Shown here: positions 1 to 5,949 of the stretch, piece after piece | Numbering within the stretch: position 1 is the first letter of the stretch | How the letters are laid out: every line of letters starts with the position of its first letter | Source of the DNA: Candidatus Dormiibacterota bacterium | Lineage (GTDB): Bacteria; Chloroflexota; Dormibacteria; Dormibacterales; Dormibacteraceae | NCBI GenBank assembly: GCA_003151665.1 | Contig: PLYD01000072.1 | Coordinates: forward strand, 1 to 8,044 | Direction of reading: 5' to 3' | Length of the DNA: 8,044 nucleotides | Made by a program: the position numbers and the translations under genes | The notes under the pieces: generated by a model | Database searches by the model: none | The model's input: only the letters and a program-made list of their open reading frames with translations | Told to the model about the DNA's origin: nothing

Positions 1-246
1 GACATGACGTTTCTGCTCTCCCTTCCGGTGCACAAAGGCCGGGAGCGCCAGCTGAGCGCGGGCAAGAGCCCCGACCGGGTCGAGCGCGAGTCGATCGAGT
101 TCCACAACCGGGTGGCTGCGGAATACGAGCGGCTCGCCGCGGCAGAGCCGGAACGGATCATGCGGCTCGACGCGAGCGAACCACGGGAGGCCGTGCATCA
201 CAAGGTGATGAGCCGCGTCAAACCCGCTGTCGACGCGCTGTCGTGA
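1..246 (+). CDS. tmk: Thymidylate kinase, C-terminal part (5' end outside window)
   Basis: The frame is open from the window edge and ends at TGA 244-246, leaving 81 visible residues. The pattern fits the C-terminal third of dTMP kinase, which phosphorylates dTMP to dTDP with ATP in the cytoplasm for DNA synthesis. The visible part starts in the strand that precedes the LID region (DMTFLLSLPV). It then has the family's DR-x-E-x-E block (DRVERE, about residues 25-30), the helix IEFHNRVAAEYERLAAAEP, and the closing strand RLDAS followed by a helix. The P-loop and DRY/H motif would lie upstream, outside the window. An ATG at 4-6 is not the start; it is internal to the fold. The last helix ends as expected for the family, so the 3' end is intact. 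In many bacteria tmk is followed by holB, but here an ABC exporter follows after 73 bases. Confidence 0.85.
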   Translation, partial: DMTFLLSLPVHKGRERQLSAGKSPDRVERESIEFHNRVAAEYERLAAAEPERIMRLDASEPREAVHHKVMSRVKPAVDALS

Positions 247-308
247 ACTCCTTCGAAAAAATCTAACCGTTCCACCTAACCTGCAAGCCGCCTGCGCGAC
301 GCACCAGT

Positions 309-313
309 AGGAT
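309..313 (+). promoter_or_regulatory. Possible weak ribosome binding site for the ABC exporter
   Basis: AGGAT lies 6 bases before the GTG start at 320. It is the only start in the window with a plausible short purine-rich site at normal spacing, and it supports choosing that GTG. The match to the Shine-Dalgarno core is only four bases (AGGA), so this is tentative. The rest of the 247-319 gap shows an AT-rich patch (about 254-266), but I could not assign convincing -35/-10 boxes. Confidence 0.4.
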
Positions 314-319
314 CGGAAC

Positions 320-2701
320 GTGATTCGCGTCGAGGGCCTCCGCAAGAGCTTCGGTGACGTGCGTGCCGTCGACGGCGTCGACCTCCACGTCGAACGGGGC
401 GAGCTGCTCGTGCTGCTCGGTCAAAACGGAGCCGGCAAGTCGACCACTTTGCGCTGTCTCGGTGGCATCCTCCGGCCGGACGCCGGCTTGATCGAGCTGG
501 ATGGTCTTCGGCTGCCTGAGAAGCTGGACGAGGTGCGCGCGCGACTCGGGGTCGTGCCCGACCAGGCGCGGTTGTACGGACGAAATACCGCGCCTGAGTA
601 CCTCGATCACTTTGGCTACCTCTACGGTGTTCCGCAAGTCGAGCGCCGCAAGAAGATCGCTGATCTGCTCGAGCGTTTCGAGCTTTCCGATCGCGCCGAC
701 ACCGTGCTCGCGGCGTACTCGCGTGGGATGGCGCAGAAGGTGGCGCTGATCAGGGCGACGCTCCATGAGCCCGACTGGATCTTCTGCGACGAGCCAACGG
801 CCGGCCTCGACCCCGTTGCGGCGGCCGACATGCGCCACTACCTTGCGGAGCAGAAGGCGCGAGGCGCCGCGCTCATCGTGACCACGCACGTGTTGAGCGA
901 GGCGGAGCTGATGGCCGACCGCATCGCGATCATGCGCAAAGGCGTCATCGTGACCCGAGGCACGCTCGAGGATTTGCGACAGGAGGCAGCGAAAGGTAGG
1001 CGGCTGTCAGCCCACCTGAGCCAGCCCGTCGCCGACCCCGAGACGCTCAACGGGTGGCTCAGCGAGCACGCAGTGGAGCACCACCTCGCCGGTGACCGAC
1101 TGACGTACACGTTGCCGTGGCAGTCCTCTGTCGCAGACCGCGCGGCCTTCGCCGCCGAGCTTCAGCGGCGCCTTTCCAGCCAGGGCGCGCCGTTCCACGA
1201 GCTCGAAGAGGAGCAGACGAGCCTCGAGTCGGTCTACCTCAAGGCGATGGCCGAGCCCATCTCGCCTTCAACGACGCCAATGCCCGCACCGCCCGCGGTC
1301 TCCGGGATCGGCGCTCCTCGAATGTTCGCGTCGCTCCGCTCGCAGGGCAACCTGCTGCGCCACTCGCTGCCGTTCTACGTGAGCTCCTGGTGGCGCCGAG
1401 GAGATCTGAGCTGGGTTATGTACCTCAACGCGTTCGTGCTCCTCCTCGTCGCCGGCACCTCACTTTTTGGGCAGCTGCCTGGAGTGGCCGGCCAGGTGGC
1501 CGAACGTTTCGCCGGTGGAACCGCGCTCCAGGCCGGTCTGCTCCTGCCGTTGTTCTTCATGTCGTTCGCGCTCCTCGAATCCATCAAGAGCTCGATCGGG
1601 ATCTGGTGGGAGAAGGCGCAATCGTCACTCGAGGTCTTGCTGTACACGCCGGTCGACGATCCGTCGCTCATCTGGCTCGAGGTGCTGCCCGGCGCGGTGG
1701 TGAGCACCGTGTGGGTCACGTTCTGGATGGCCGCCGGCATGACGCTGCTGACACTGTTCGGACAGAGCGCGCCATGGGACCTGTTGCCCATCTTCGCCTT
1801 CGTGGCGGCAGTGACCGCGTACTGGGCCGCGATGGGAAGAATGCTCGGGTTCATGCTCTTTCCACGCGAGGGTGCGGCCGGCGGGGCATGGTCGTTCTTG
1901 CTTTCACCGGTGTCTGCAGCAGTGGCGGACCTTCCACTTGCGCTCTTCGTCTTCCGCTCCCCGCTGGCCCCGGCTTCATTGCTCCTACCGATCACCGCGT
2001 GCTTTGCGTTGACGGTGTTGTGCGGAACCACGTTCGACCGCGAGCGGCTGATGGAAACCGGGCTCGGGCGCACGCGAAAGCGACGAGCGTGGCTGCCGGT
2101 CGCGTTGATACGCCGCAACGCGGCGGCCATCGCTGCGGGACTGCTGCTCGCACTGGCACCCGCCGGGATTGCGGCGACTGTCTCCTCGAGTGCTCACTGG
2201 CACTCCTGGTCAGACGTGCGGTCGGTGGGCACGTCGGTGTCGATCGGCTACGCCCCGCTGGACACAACTCCAGTGGCGAGCAACGTTCCGGCCACGAGCG
2301 GCGTGACCATCGCGGCTGCCGCGCTGGCCGGGATCGTGGCGATGCTGGCCTTGATGCTCGCGCTGGTGATCGTCAGCTTCGCTGCTTTCTTCCTGCTCGG
2401 AGTACCGGCGTTGTTGGGACTGATCGCGGCGTCAGCGGCCTGGGGGATCCAGCTGGGTTTTGGCGGAGCCATACCTCTTCAACCGTGGCTGGTCGGCGCC
2501 GGCGGCATTGCGCTGCTCGCCCTGGCCCTCAACACCGGGGCCGCGCTGCCGATCTATTGGTCATTGGTCTTCGGGTCGGGTCGTAGGCTCGACCGCCTGC
2601 GCGAAGCGTGGTCAGGCTACTGGTCGCTGTTCCGGGGCCTGGTGCTGCCGGCCTGCGCCCTGTTTGGCATCGTCGTTTTCAGGTTGCTAGCCGCGGGGTA
2701 G
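320..2701 (+). CDS. Single-chain ABC-2 type exporter: ATPase fused to permease
   Basis: This 793-residue protein starts at GTG and ends at TAG. Residues 1-220 are a complete ABC ATPase: Walker A GQNGAGKST (34-42), Q-loop Q82, signature YSRGMAQK (133-140), Walker B IFCDEP (154-159), D-loop AGLDP (161-165) and switch His190. The YSRGM-type signature in place of LSGGQ is typical of DrrA/NatA-like exporters. Residues 220-312 are a regulatory extension as in that family, and 313-335 is a Pro/Ser-rich linker. The membrane part follows, with hydrophobic segments near 365-386, 403-422, 452-480, 488-513, 527-545, 549-570, 602-622, 662-693, 695-714, 723-747 and 771-790, and a polar loop at 623-660. The ATPase-first order on one chain recalls ABCG half-transporters, but the membrane part is about twice as long. 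It probably works as a homodimer in the cytoplasmic membrane. The substrate is unknown: drug, lipid, ion or polysaccharide are all possible. The ATPase call is firm; the exporter role is inferred. Confidence 0.9.
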   Translation: MIRVEGLRKSFGDVRAVDGVDLHVERGELLVLLGQNGAGKSTTLRCLGGILRPDAGLIELDGLRLPEKLDEVRARLGVVPDQARLYGRNTAPEYLDHFGYLYGVPQVERRKKIADLLERFELSDRADTVLAAYSRGMAQKVALIRATLHEPDWIFCDEPTAGLDPVAAADMRHYLAEQKARGAALIVTTHVLSEAELMADRIAIMRKGVIVTRGTLEDLRQEAAKGRRLSAHLSQPVADPETLNGWLSEHAVEHHLAGDRLTYTLPWQSSVADRAAFAAELQRRLSSQGAPFHELEEEQTSLESVYLKAMAEPISPSTTPMPAPPAVSGIGAPRMFASLRSQGNLLRHSLPFYVSSWWRRGDLSWVMYLNAFVLLLVAGTSLFGQLPGVAGQVAERFAGGTALQAGLLLPLFFMSFALLESIKSSIGIWWEKAQSSLEVLLYTPVDDPSLIWLEVLPGAVVSTVWVTFWMAAGMTLLTLFGQSAPWDLLPIFAFVAAVTAYWAAMGRMLGFMLFPREGAAGGAWSFLLSPVSAAVADLPLALFVFRSPLAPASLLLPITACFALTVLCGTTFDRERLMETGLGRTRKRRAWLPVALIRRNAAAIAAGLLLALAPAGIAATVSSSAHWHSWSDVRSVGTSVSIGYAPLDTTPVASNVPATSGVTIAAAALAGIVAMLALMLALVIVSFAAFFLLGVPALLGLIAASAAWGIQLGFGGAIPLQPWLVGAGGIALLALALNTGAALPIYWSLVFGSGRRLDRLREAWSGYWSLFRGLVLPACALFGIVVFRLLAAG

Positions 2702-2727
2702 TTCCACGCTCGCATTTGTGAATTTGC

Positions 2728-2754
2728 GGAACGTTCTGGGAGCGGCCACGTTCC
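2728..2754 (+). other. Inverted repeat in the short gap before the lipoprotein gene
   Basis: GGAACG (2728-2733) and CGTTCC (2749-2754) are perfect 6-base inverted arms around a 15-base loop containing GGGAG (2738-2742). They end 6 bases before the ATG at 2761. A further GTTCC at 2701-2705, which includes the last base of the preceding stop codon, could pair with the first arm instead. There is no T-run after the hairpin, so it does not look like an intrinsic terminator. It could be an operator, an RNA hairpin over the translation start, or chance. Confidence 0.3.
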
Positions 2755-2760
2755 TGCTGC

Positions 2761-3954
2761 ATGCGCCGTCTCGTCATCGGTCTAATGCTGATCGTGGTGG
2801 CTTGCGGTCCAAGCCAAGCCCATGCACCGGCCTCGCCTTCGGTCGCGACCGCAACCGTGACTCCCGGCGCCAGCCCAACGCCAAGCTCCTCCGGTCCGCT
2901 GGTCTTTGCAGTTCTTGAAGCCAAGATCGCGGGGAGCCCAGTCGACTGGAATACGGTCGCGATCGTCGGCCTCGACGGTTACGCCAGAGCCAAGACCACA
3001 TTCACGCCCATGCCCGTGCCGAACCTGGGATGCATGGGAGCAGTGCTCTCCCAATCGGCTCACGTTGCGGCCGGCAAGGTCTACTTCGCCGACGGTAAAG
3101 GCGTGGTGCGAAGCCTGTCGATCCAGGGCCAGATCATCCAGGTGGCCACCTTCCCGCTGACATCGAGGCAGCAGATGCTTTCGTTCGCCGTCAGCCCCGA
3201 CGGCAGCCGGCTGCTGGGTACTGTGTTCACAGTGCCGGCCAAACCCAACCTCGGCTGCAACGGTTCCCCCGCCCCCGGTTACGCGCTAGACGTCTACTCG
3301 GCTCTGGCCGGCGGCCCCAGCACATTGCTCTACCACCAGAGCCTGCAGACATCGCCTTCGAACGTCCTGGCGCTGAGTGGTTGGGACGCCGTGGGGCCGG
3401 TGGGGACCTCGCCGACTGTGTGGGCGTCCCAAGGCGGAGGACCCGGCTCCGAGCTGGGCGTTGCGGTTCGAATCGATGCCGCCACGGGCAAGGTACTACG
3501 GCAGTTCGCCCCGAGCTCGTGCCGGGTCTGGGACTCGGTACAGAGTGGAGCCTTCGTGTGCACCCTAAACCCCGTGCCAACGTCCTCCGATCCGTACGGG
3601 CCAGTGTCCCAGCCCGTGAGCATCCGCAGCGCGGCGGGGCTGGAGGAATGGCGCTTCACGGTGACCAGCGTGAACGGGGCCAACTCTCCCTATCTAGCTC
3701 CGGATGAGCAGCACGTCGTGATCTGCTGCAACTTCGGCACGGCATCGAACTGGCTGGTCGACAGGCAAGGTCATCAGATCTTGTTCAAGACCGGGTTCTA
3801 CGCCTCGGGATGGCTCGACGCGGCTACCGTGTTCGGCTTCTCGGCGCAGACCGCGAGCTCTCCCGGGGTGCTCTCGTATATCGCCCTGAACTCCCCCGGC
3901 AGCTTCGTCTCGATGGGCTTCACGGGAAACGTGGTTGGGACGGTCCAGAGCTAG
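2761..3954 (+). CDS. Predicted lipoprotein with beta-propeller-like repeats
   Basis: This 397-residue protein has a short lipoprotein signal: MRR, hydrophobic residues 4-14, and lipobox VVAC with the acylated cysteine at position 15. The mature protein would be anchored outside the cytoplasmic membrane. Residues 16-46 are an Ala/Pro/Ser/Thr-rich spacer. The remainder has strand-rich segments with propeller-like turns: GKVYFADGKGVVRSL (105-119), FAVSPDGSRLLGTV (142-155), RIDAATGKVLRQF (237-249) and LAPDEQHVVICC (312-323). This resembles WD40/TolB-type beta-propellers, which usually bind other proteins or ligands. No catalytic motif is evident. Six further cysteines (91, 166, 254, 267, 322, 323) could form disulfides outside the cell. 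The ATG is chosen because it gives the complete signal; the frame is closed by TGA at 2719-2721 and no better start lies between. No Shine-Dalgarno site is seen at normal distance. It sits 59 bases after the exporter gene in the same direction and may be its extracytoplasmic partner, but that is only proximity. The exact function is unknown. Confidence 0.75.
   Translation: MRRLVIGLMLIVVACGPSQAHAPASPSVATATVTPGASPTPSSSGPLVFAVLEAKIAGSPVDWNTVAIVGLDGYARAKTTFTPMPVPNLGCMGAVLSQSAHVAAGKVYFADGKGVVRSLSIQGQIIQVATFPLTSRQQMLSFAVSPDGSRLLGTVFTVPAKPNLGCNGSPAPGYALDVYSALAGGPSTLLYHQSLQTSPSNVLALSGWDAVGPVGTSPTVWASQGGGPGSELGVAVRIDAATGKVLRQFAPSSCRVWDSVQSGAFVCTLNPVPTSSDPYGPVSQPVSIRSAAGLEEWRFTVTSVNGANSPYLAPDEQHVVICCNFGTASNWLVDRQGHQILFKTGFYASGWLDAATVFGFSAQTASSPGVLSYIALNSPGSFVSMGFTGNVVGTVQS
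3951..3954. other. Interlocked stop codons of convergent genes (CTAG)
   Basis: The palindrome CTAG contains TAG on the plus strand (3952-3954, end of the lipoprotein) and TAG on the minus strand (3953-3951, end of the acyl-CoA dehydrogenase). The two coding regions thus overlap by 4 bases, and no spacer is left for a conventional bidirectional terminator. Confidence 0.9.
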
Positions 3955-5081
3955 AGGTCGAGGGCTTGTGCCACCAGCTCTCGGTGGTATGTCGCATCAC
4001 CCAGCGTCACCTCTGACGCCTTCGCCCGCTTGAAGTACAGGTGCATGTCGTGCTCCCAGGTGAAGCCGATGCCGCCGTGCACCTGAATGCCGTCGCCCGC
4101 CACCTTGCGGTACGCATCGGAGACGTACGCCTTGGCCATCGACGCCGCGAGCGATCGATCGGGTGCATCGGCCTCGACCGCCCACGCGGCGTAGTAGGTC
4201 GCGGAGCGCCCGCTCTCTGACAGCACAAGCATGTCGGCGAGCTTGTGCGACACGGCCTGGTAGATGCCGATCGGCTTGCCGAACTGGTGTCGCGTCTTGG
4301 CGTACTCGGTCGAGTCCTCGAGCACCTTTTGCGTGCCGCCGACCATCTCAGCACAGAGAGACGCGGTCCCCCACTCGAGAGCTCGTTTCAGCGGCGCCCA
4401 ACCCTTGTCCGCCGCGCCCATCAGGGCATCGCCTTCCACCTGCACGCCGTCGAAACGCACCTCGCTCCAACGCCTGGTCATGTCGAGCGTCTGCAGCTGG
4501 GTGACGCTCATACCCTTGGGCCGTCCTTTGACCAGGAAGAGAGAGATGCCTTCTTCGCCTTCGCCGCGGGTTCGCGCTGCCACCACCATGTAATCCGCGC
4601 CCTCGGCATCCGGTACAAATTGCTTCACTCCATCCAGGCGCCAGCCGCCCGCGGCCGGTTTGGCCGTAAGGGTCACCCCGCTCGCGTCCCAACGCCCGGA
4701 AGGCTCGGTAAACGCCAGCGTTGCGCGCGCCTTGCCTTCGGCGATGGCGCCGAGCGCCTCTTTCTTCTGCGCCTCAGTGCCGGCCTCGATGAGCGCCGGC
4801 ACGGCAAGGCCCATAGTCGCGAAGAACGGCCCTGGGAGAAGAGCTCGCCCGCATTCCTCGAGCACGACGATCAGATCGAGAAAGGTGCCGGCCCCTCCGT
4901 ACTGCTCCGGGATGCCGAGGGAGGTCCAGCCGAGGCCGGCCATCTTCTTCCACAAAGCCGGGTCGTAAGCATCAGGTTGCTCCATCAGCTTTCGCACCAC
5001 CTTGGAGCCGCATTCCTTGGCGAGGAAGTCGCGCGTCGAGCGGCGGAGCATCTCCTGCTCCTCGGAAAATGCGAAGTCCAC
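3951..5081 (-). CDS. Acyl-CoA dehydrogenase, probably the non-catalytic partner subunit
   Basis: This 376-residue protein has normal family length and all three parts of the fold: an N-terminal helical domain (1-115) beginning MDFAFSEEQEMLR, a middle beta domain with the FTEPSGRWD segment (124-132), and a C-terminal helical domain with RHQFGKPIGIYQAVSHKLAD (264-283) and HGGIGFTWEHD (335-345). The family oxidises acyl-CoA to 2-enoyl-CoA with FAD in the cytoplasm. The usual catalytic glutamates seem missing. The position matching Glu376 of medium-chain acyl-CoA dehydrogenase (normally EGT) reads LGD with Leu360, and the position matching Glu254 of isovaleryl-CoA dehydrogenase is Gly238 in the gapless alignment. 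Such chains are known as partners in actinobacterial alpha2beta2 dehydrogenases (FadE26/FadE27 type). The start is GTG, supported by the typical N-terminus and an in-frame stop at 5094-5096. It is the last gene of the minus-strand group, 28 bases after the tailed membrane protein. Confidence 0.9.
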   Translation of the reverse strand: MDFAFSEEQEMLRRSTRDFLAKECGSKVVRKLMEQPDAYDPALWKKMAGLGWTSLGIPEQYGGAGTFLDLIVVLEECGRALLPGPFFATMGLAVPALIEAGTEAQKKEALGAIAEGKARATLAFTEPSGRWDASGVTLTAKPAAGGWRLDGVKQFVPDAEGADYMVVAARTRGEGEEGISLFLVKGRPKGMSVTQLQTLDMTRRWSEVRFDGVQVEGDALMGAADKGWAPLKRALEWGTASLCAEMVGGTQKVLEDSTEYAKTRHQFGKPIGIYQAVSHKLADMLVLSESGRSATYYAAWAVEADAPDRSLAASMAKAYVSDAYRKVAGDGIQVHGGIGFTWEHDMHLYFKRAKASEVTLGDATYHRELVAQALDL

Positions 5082-5109
5082 TGCTGTCGAAGTTTAAGCG
5101 GCGGCCGGA

Positions 5110-5862
5110 TCAGCTCGTGGGGTCGGCCTCAGCCTCCGAAGGTGCAGGCAGCTCGAGGGGCTCTTCCGGTGCAGCCAACTCGAGTGGCTCGGCTGGTGCC
5201 GGCAGCTCGGCCGGCGGCTTTGGTGCACGCTTGGCGCGGGGCTTGCGGGCGGGCTTCGACGGCGCTGCTGCGCCATCACCGGCGACCTCGGGCGTTGGGG
5301 CCGGCGATTCGGAAGGCGGTGCAGTAACCGCAGCAGCAGCGGGTCCGGGCTCCGCTGCTGCGGGAGCCGGCGGGACCCATGGCTTCTCTATACGCATTGG
5401 CGTCGTCGTCGCGGTTTGCGGTCGTAAGCGGAAAAGCACCAGCAAGCCAAAAAAGCCAACCAGGATCGCGAGGGTGCCCATGGCCACTCCGATGGCCAGC
5501 CCGCTGTTCTCGCCGGAGCTCATGGGTTGCTCAAATCCGGCCGGACATATGGCCGGGGCCGGACCGCAGGTGCCGATCACGGCCAGCCTGAGCGGGAGTG
5601 CGATCATCATGAGCATCCCGTACACCAACGCCAAGCCGGCGATGAAATAGAGGGCGGTGGCCAACGGCCTTCCGCGGTCACACAAGAGCGCAGCGGCCGC
5701 GAGCGCCATCGCGGCGACGCCGAACGGGATCGCGGCTGCGGCGATTCGATTGGTGCCGCCAACCGCCAGCAGCAGCGGCAGGATGGCGCCGGTGACGGCG
5801 AGCCCGCAAGCCACCCAGAAAGACCAGAGCACCCGAGGCTCTTTTGAGGAAATCGGATCCAT
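5110..5862 (-). CDS. Four-helix membrane protein with basic, Pro/Ala-rich repeat tail
   Basis: I do not recognise a named family for this 250-residue protein. The N-terminal part has four hydrophobic segments (about 11-34, 40-61, 67-92 and 121-144). The loop between the third and fourth (93-120) carries two cysteines, C99 and C106, in a CGPAPAIC spacing, and probably faces outside, where they could form a disulfide. With both termini inside, residues 145-250 form a cytoplasmic tail of very low complexity. It has an Ala/Pro/Glu stretch (160-200), a basic cluster KPARKPRAKRAPK (203-215), and three 9-residue repeats at 216-242 ending in an acidic tip. The ATG is bounded by an in-frame TGA at 5872-5874, and no ribosome binding site is visible. 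The gene lies 87 bases after the MFS exporter and 28 bases before the second acyl-CoA dehydrogenase, so it probably belongs to the same operon. A scaffold or anchoring role is possible but unproven. Confidence 0.75.
   Translation of the reverse strand: MDPISSKEPRVLWSFWVACGLAVTGAILPLLLAVGGTNRIAAAAIPFGVAAMALAAAALLCDRGRPLATALYFIAGLALVYGMLMMIALPLRLAVIGTCGPAPAICPAGFEQPMSSGENSGLAIGVAMGTLAILVGFFGLLVLFRLRPQTATTTPMRIEKPWVPPAPAAAEPGPAAAAVTAPPSESPAPTPEVAGDGAAAPSKPARKPRAKRAPKPPAELPAPAEPLELAAPEEPLELPAPSEAEADPTS
5137..5217 (-). repeat. Three 27-base tandem repeats inside the tail of the membrane protein
   Basis: Three consecutive 27-base units (5191-5217, 5164-5190, 5137-5163 in reading order) encode PPAELPAPA, EPLELAAPE and EPLELPAPS. 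The two later units match closely in DNA apart from one end; the first is more degenerate. The in-frame period of 27 bases suggests growth of the tail by repeat duplication, so length may vary between related strains. Confidence 0.65.
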
Positions 5863-5949
5863 AGAGCCGAATCATGCACAGATCGCGTGCGGCCGTCGAT
5901 GGCAAGTACGGTGAATTGAGCCGGACTGCGGTCGTTACGGCGGCTTGGT
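5863..5949 (-). other. Short gap between exporter and tailed membrane protein genes
   Basis: This is the longest gap in the minus-strand group (87 bases). It could carry an internal promoter: a TTGCCA-like hexamer is present on the minus strand (about 5900-5905), but no matching -10 box sits at a good distance. No strong hairpin with a T-run was seen. The function is undecided. Confidence 0.2.

Noticed and set aside
263..889. A 208-codon minus-strand frame opposite the ATPase domain
   Set aside because: It is antisense to Walker A and signature coding sequence, and has no independent support.
1117..2586. A 489-codon open frame on the plus strand inside the exporter gene
   Set aside because: It lies in another frame of a gene with clear ABC motifs, and its product is Arg/Ala/Gly-rich without domains, as expected from a GC-rich shadow frame.
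3971..3987. A hairpin CCACC-N7-GGTGG just past the lipoprotein stop, considered as a terminator
   Set aside because: The stem is only five bases, no T-run follows, and it lies in conserved coding sequence of the opposite gene.
4046..4078. Glu343 in the WEHD motif considered as the catalytic base of the complete dehydrogenase
   Set aside because: The base in MCAD lies in the later EGT segment, which here reads LGD; WEHD aligns with the upstream NTEY-type segment and is not the base position.
4245..5327. A 360-codon plus-strand frame opposite the complete acyl-CoA dehydrogenase
   Set aside because: It is antisense to a well-supported gene, its composition is His/Arg/Pro-rich, it has no motif, and it crosses the junction of two real genes.
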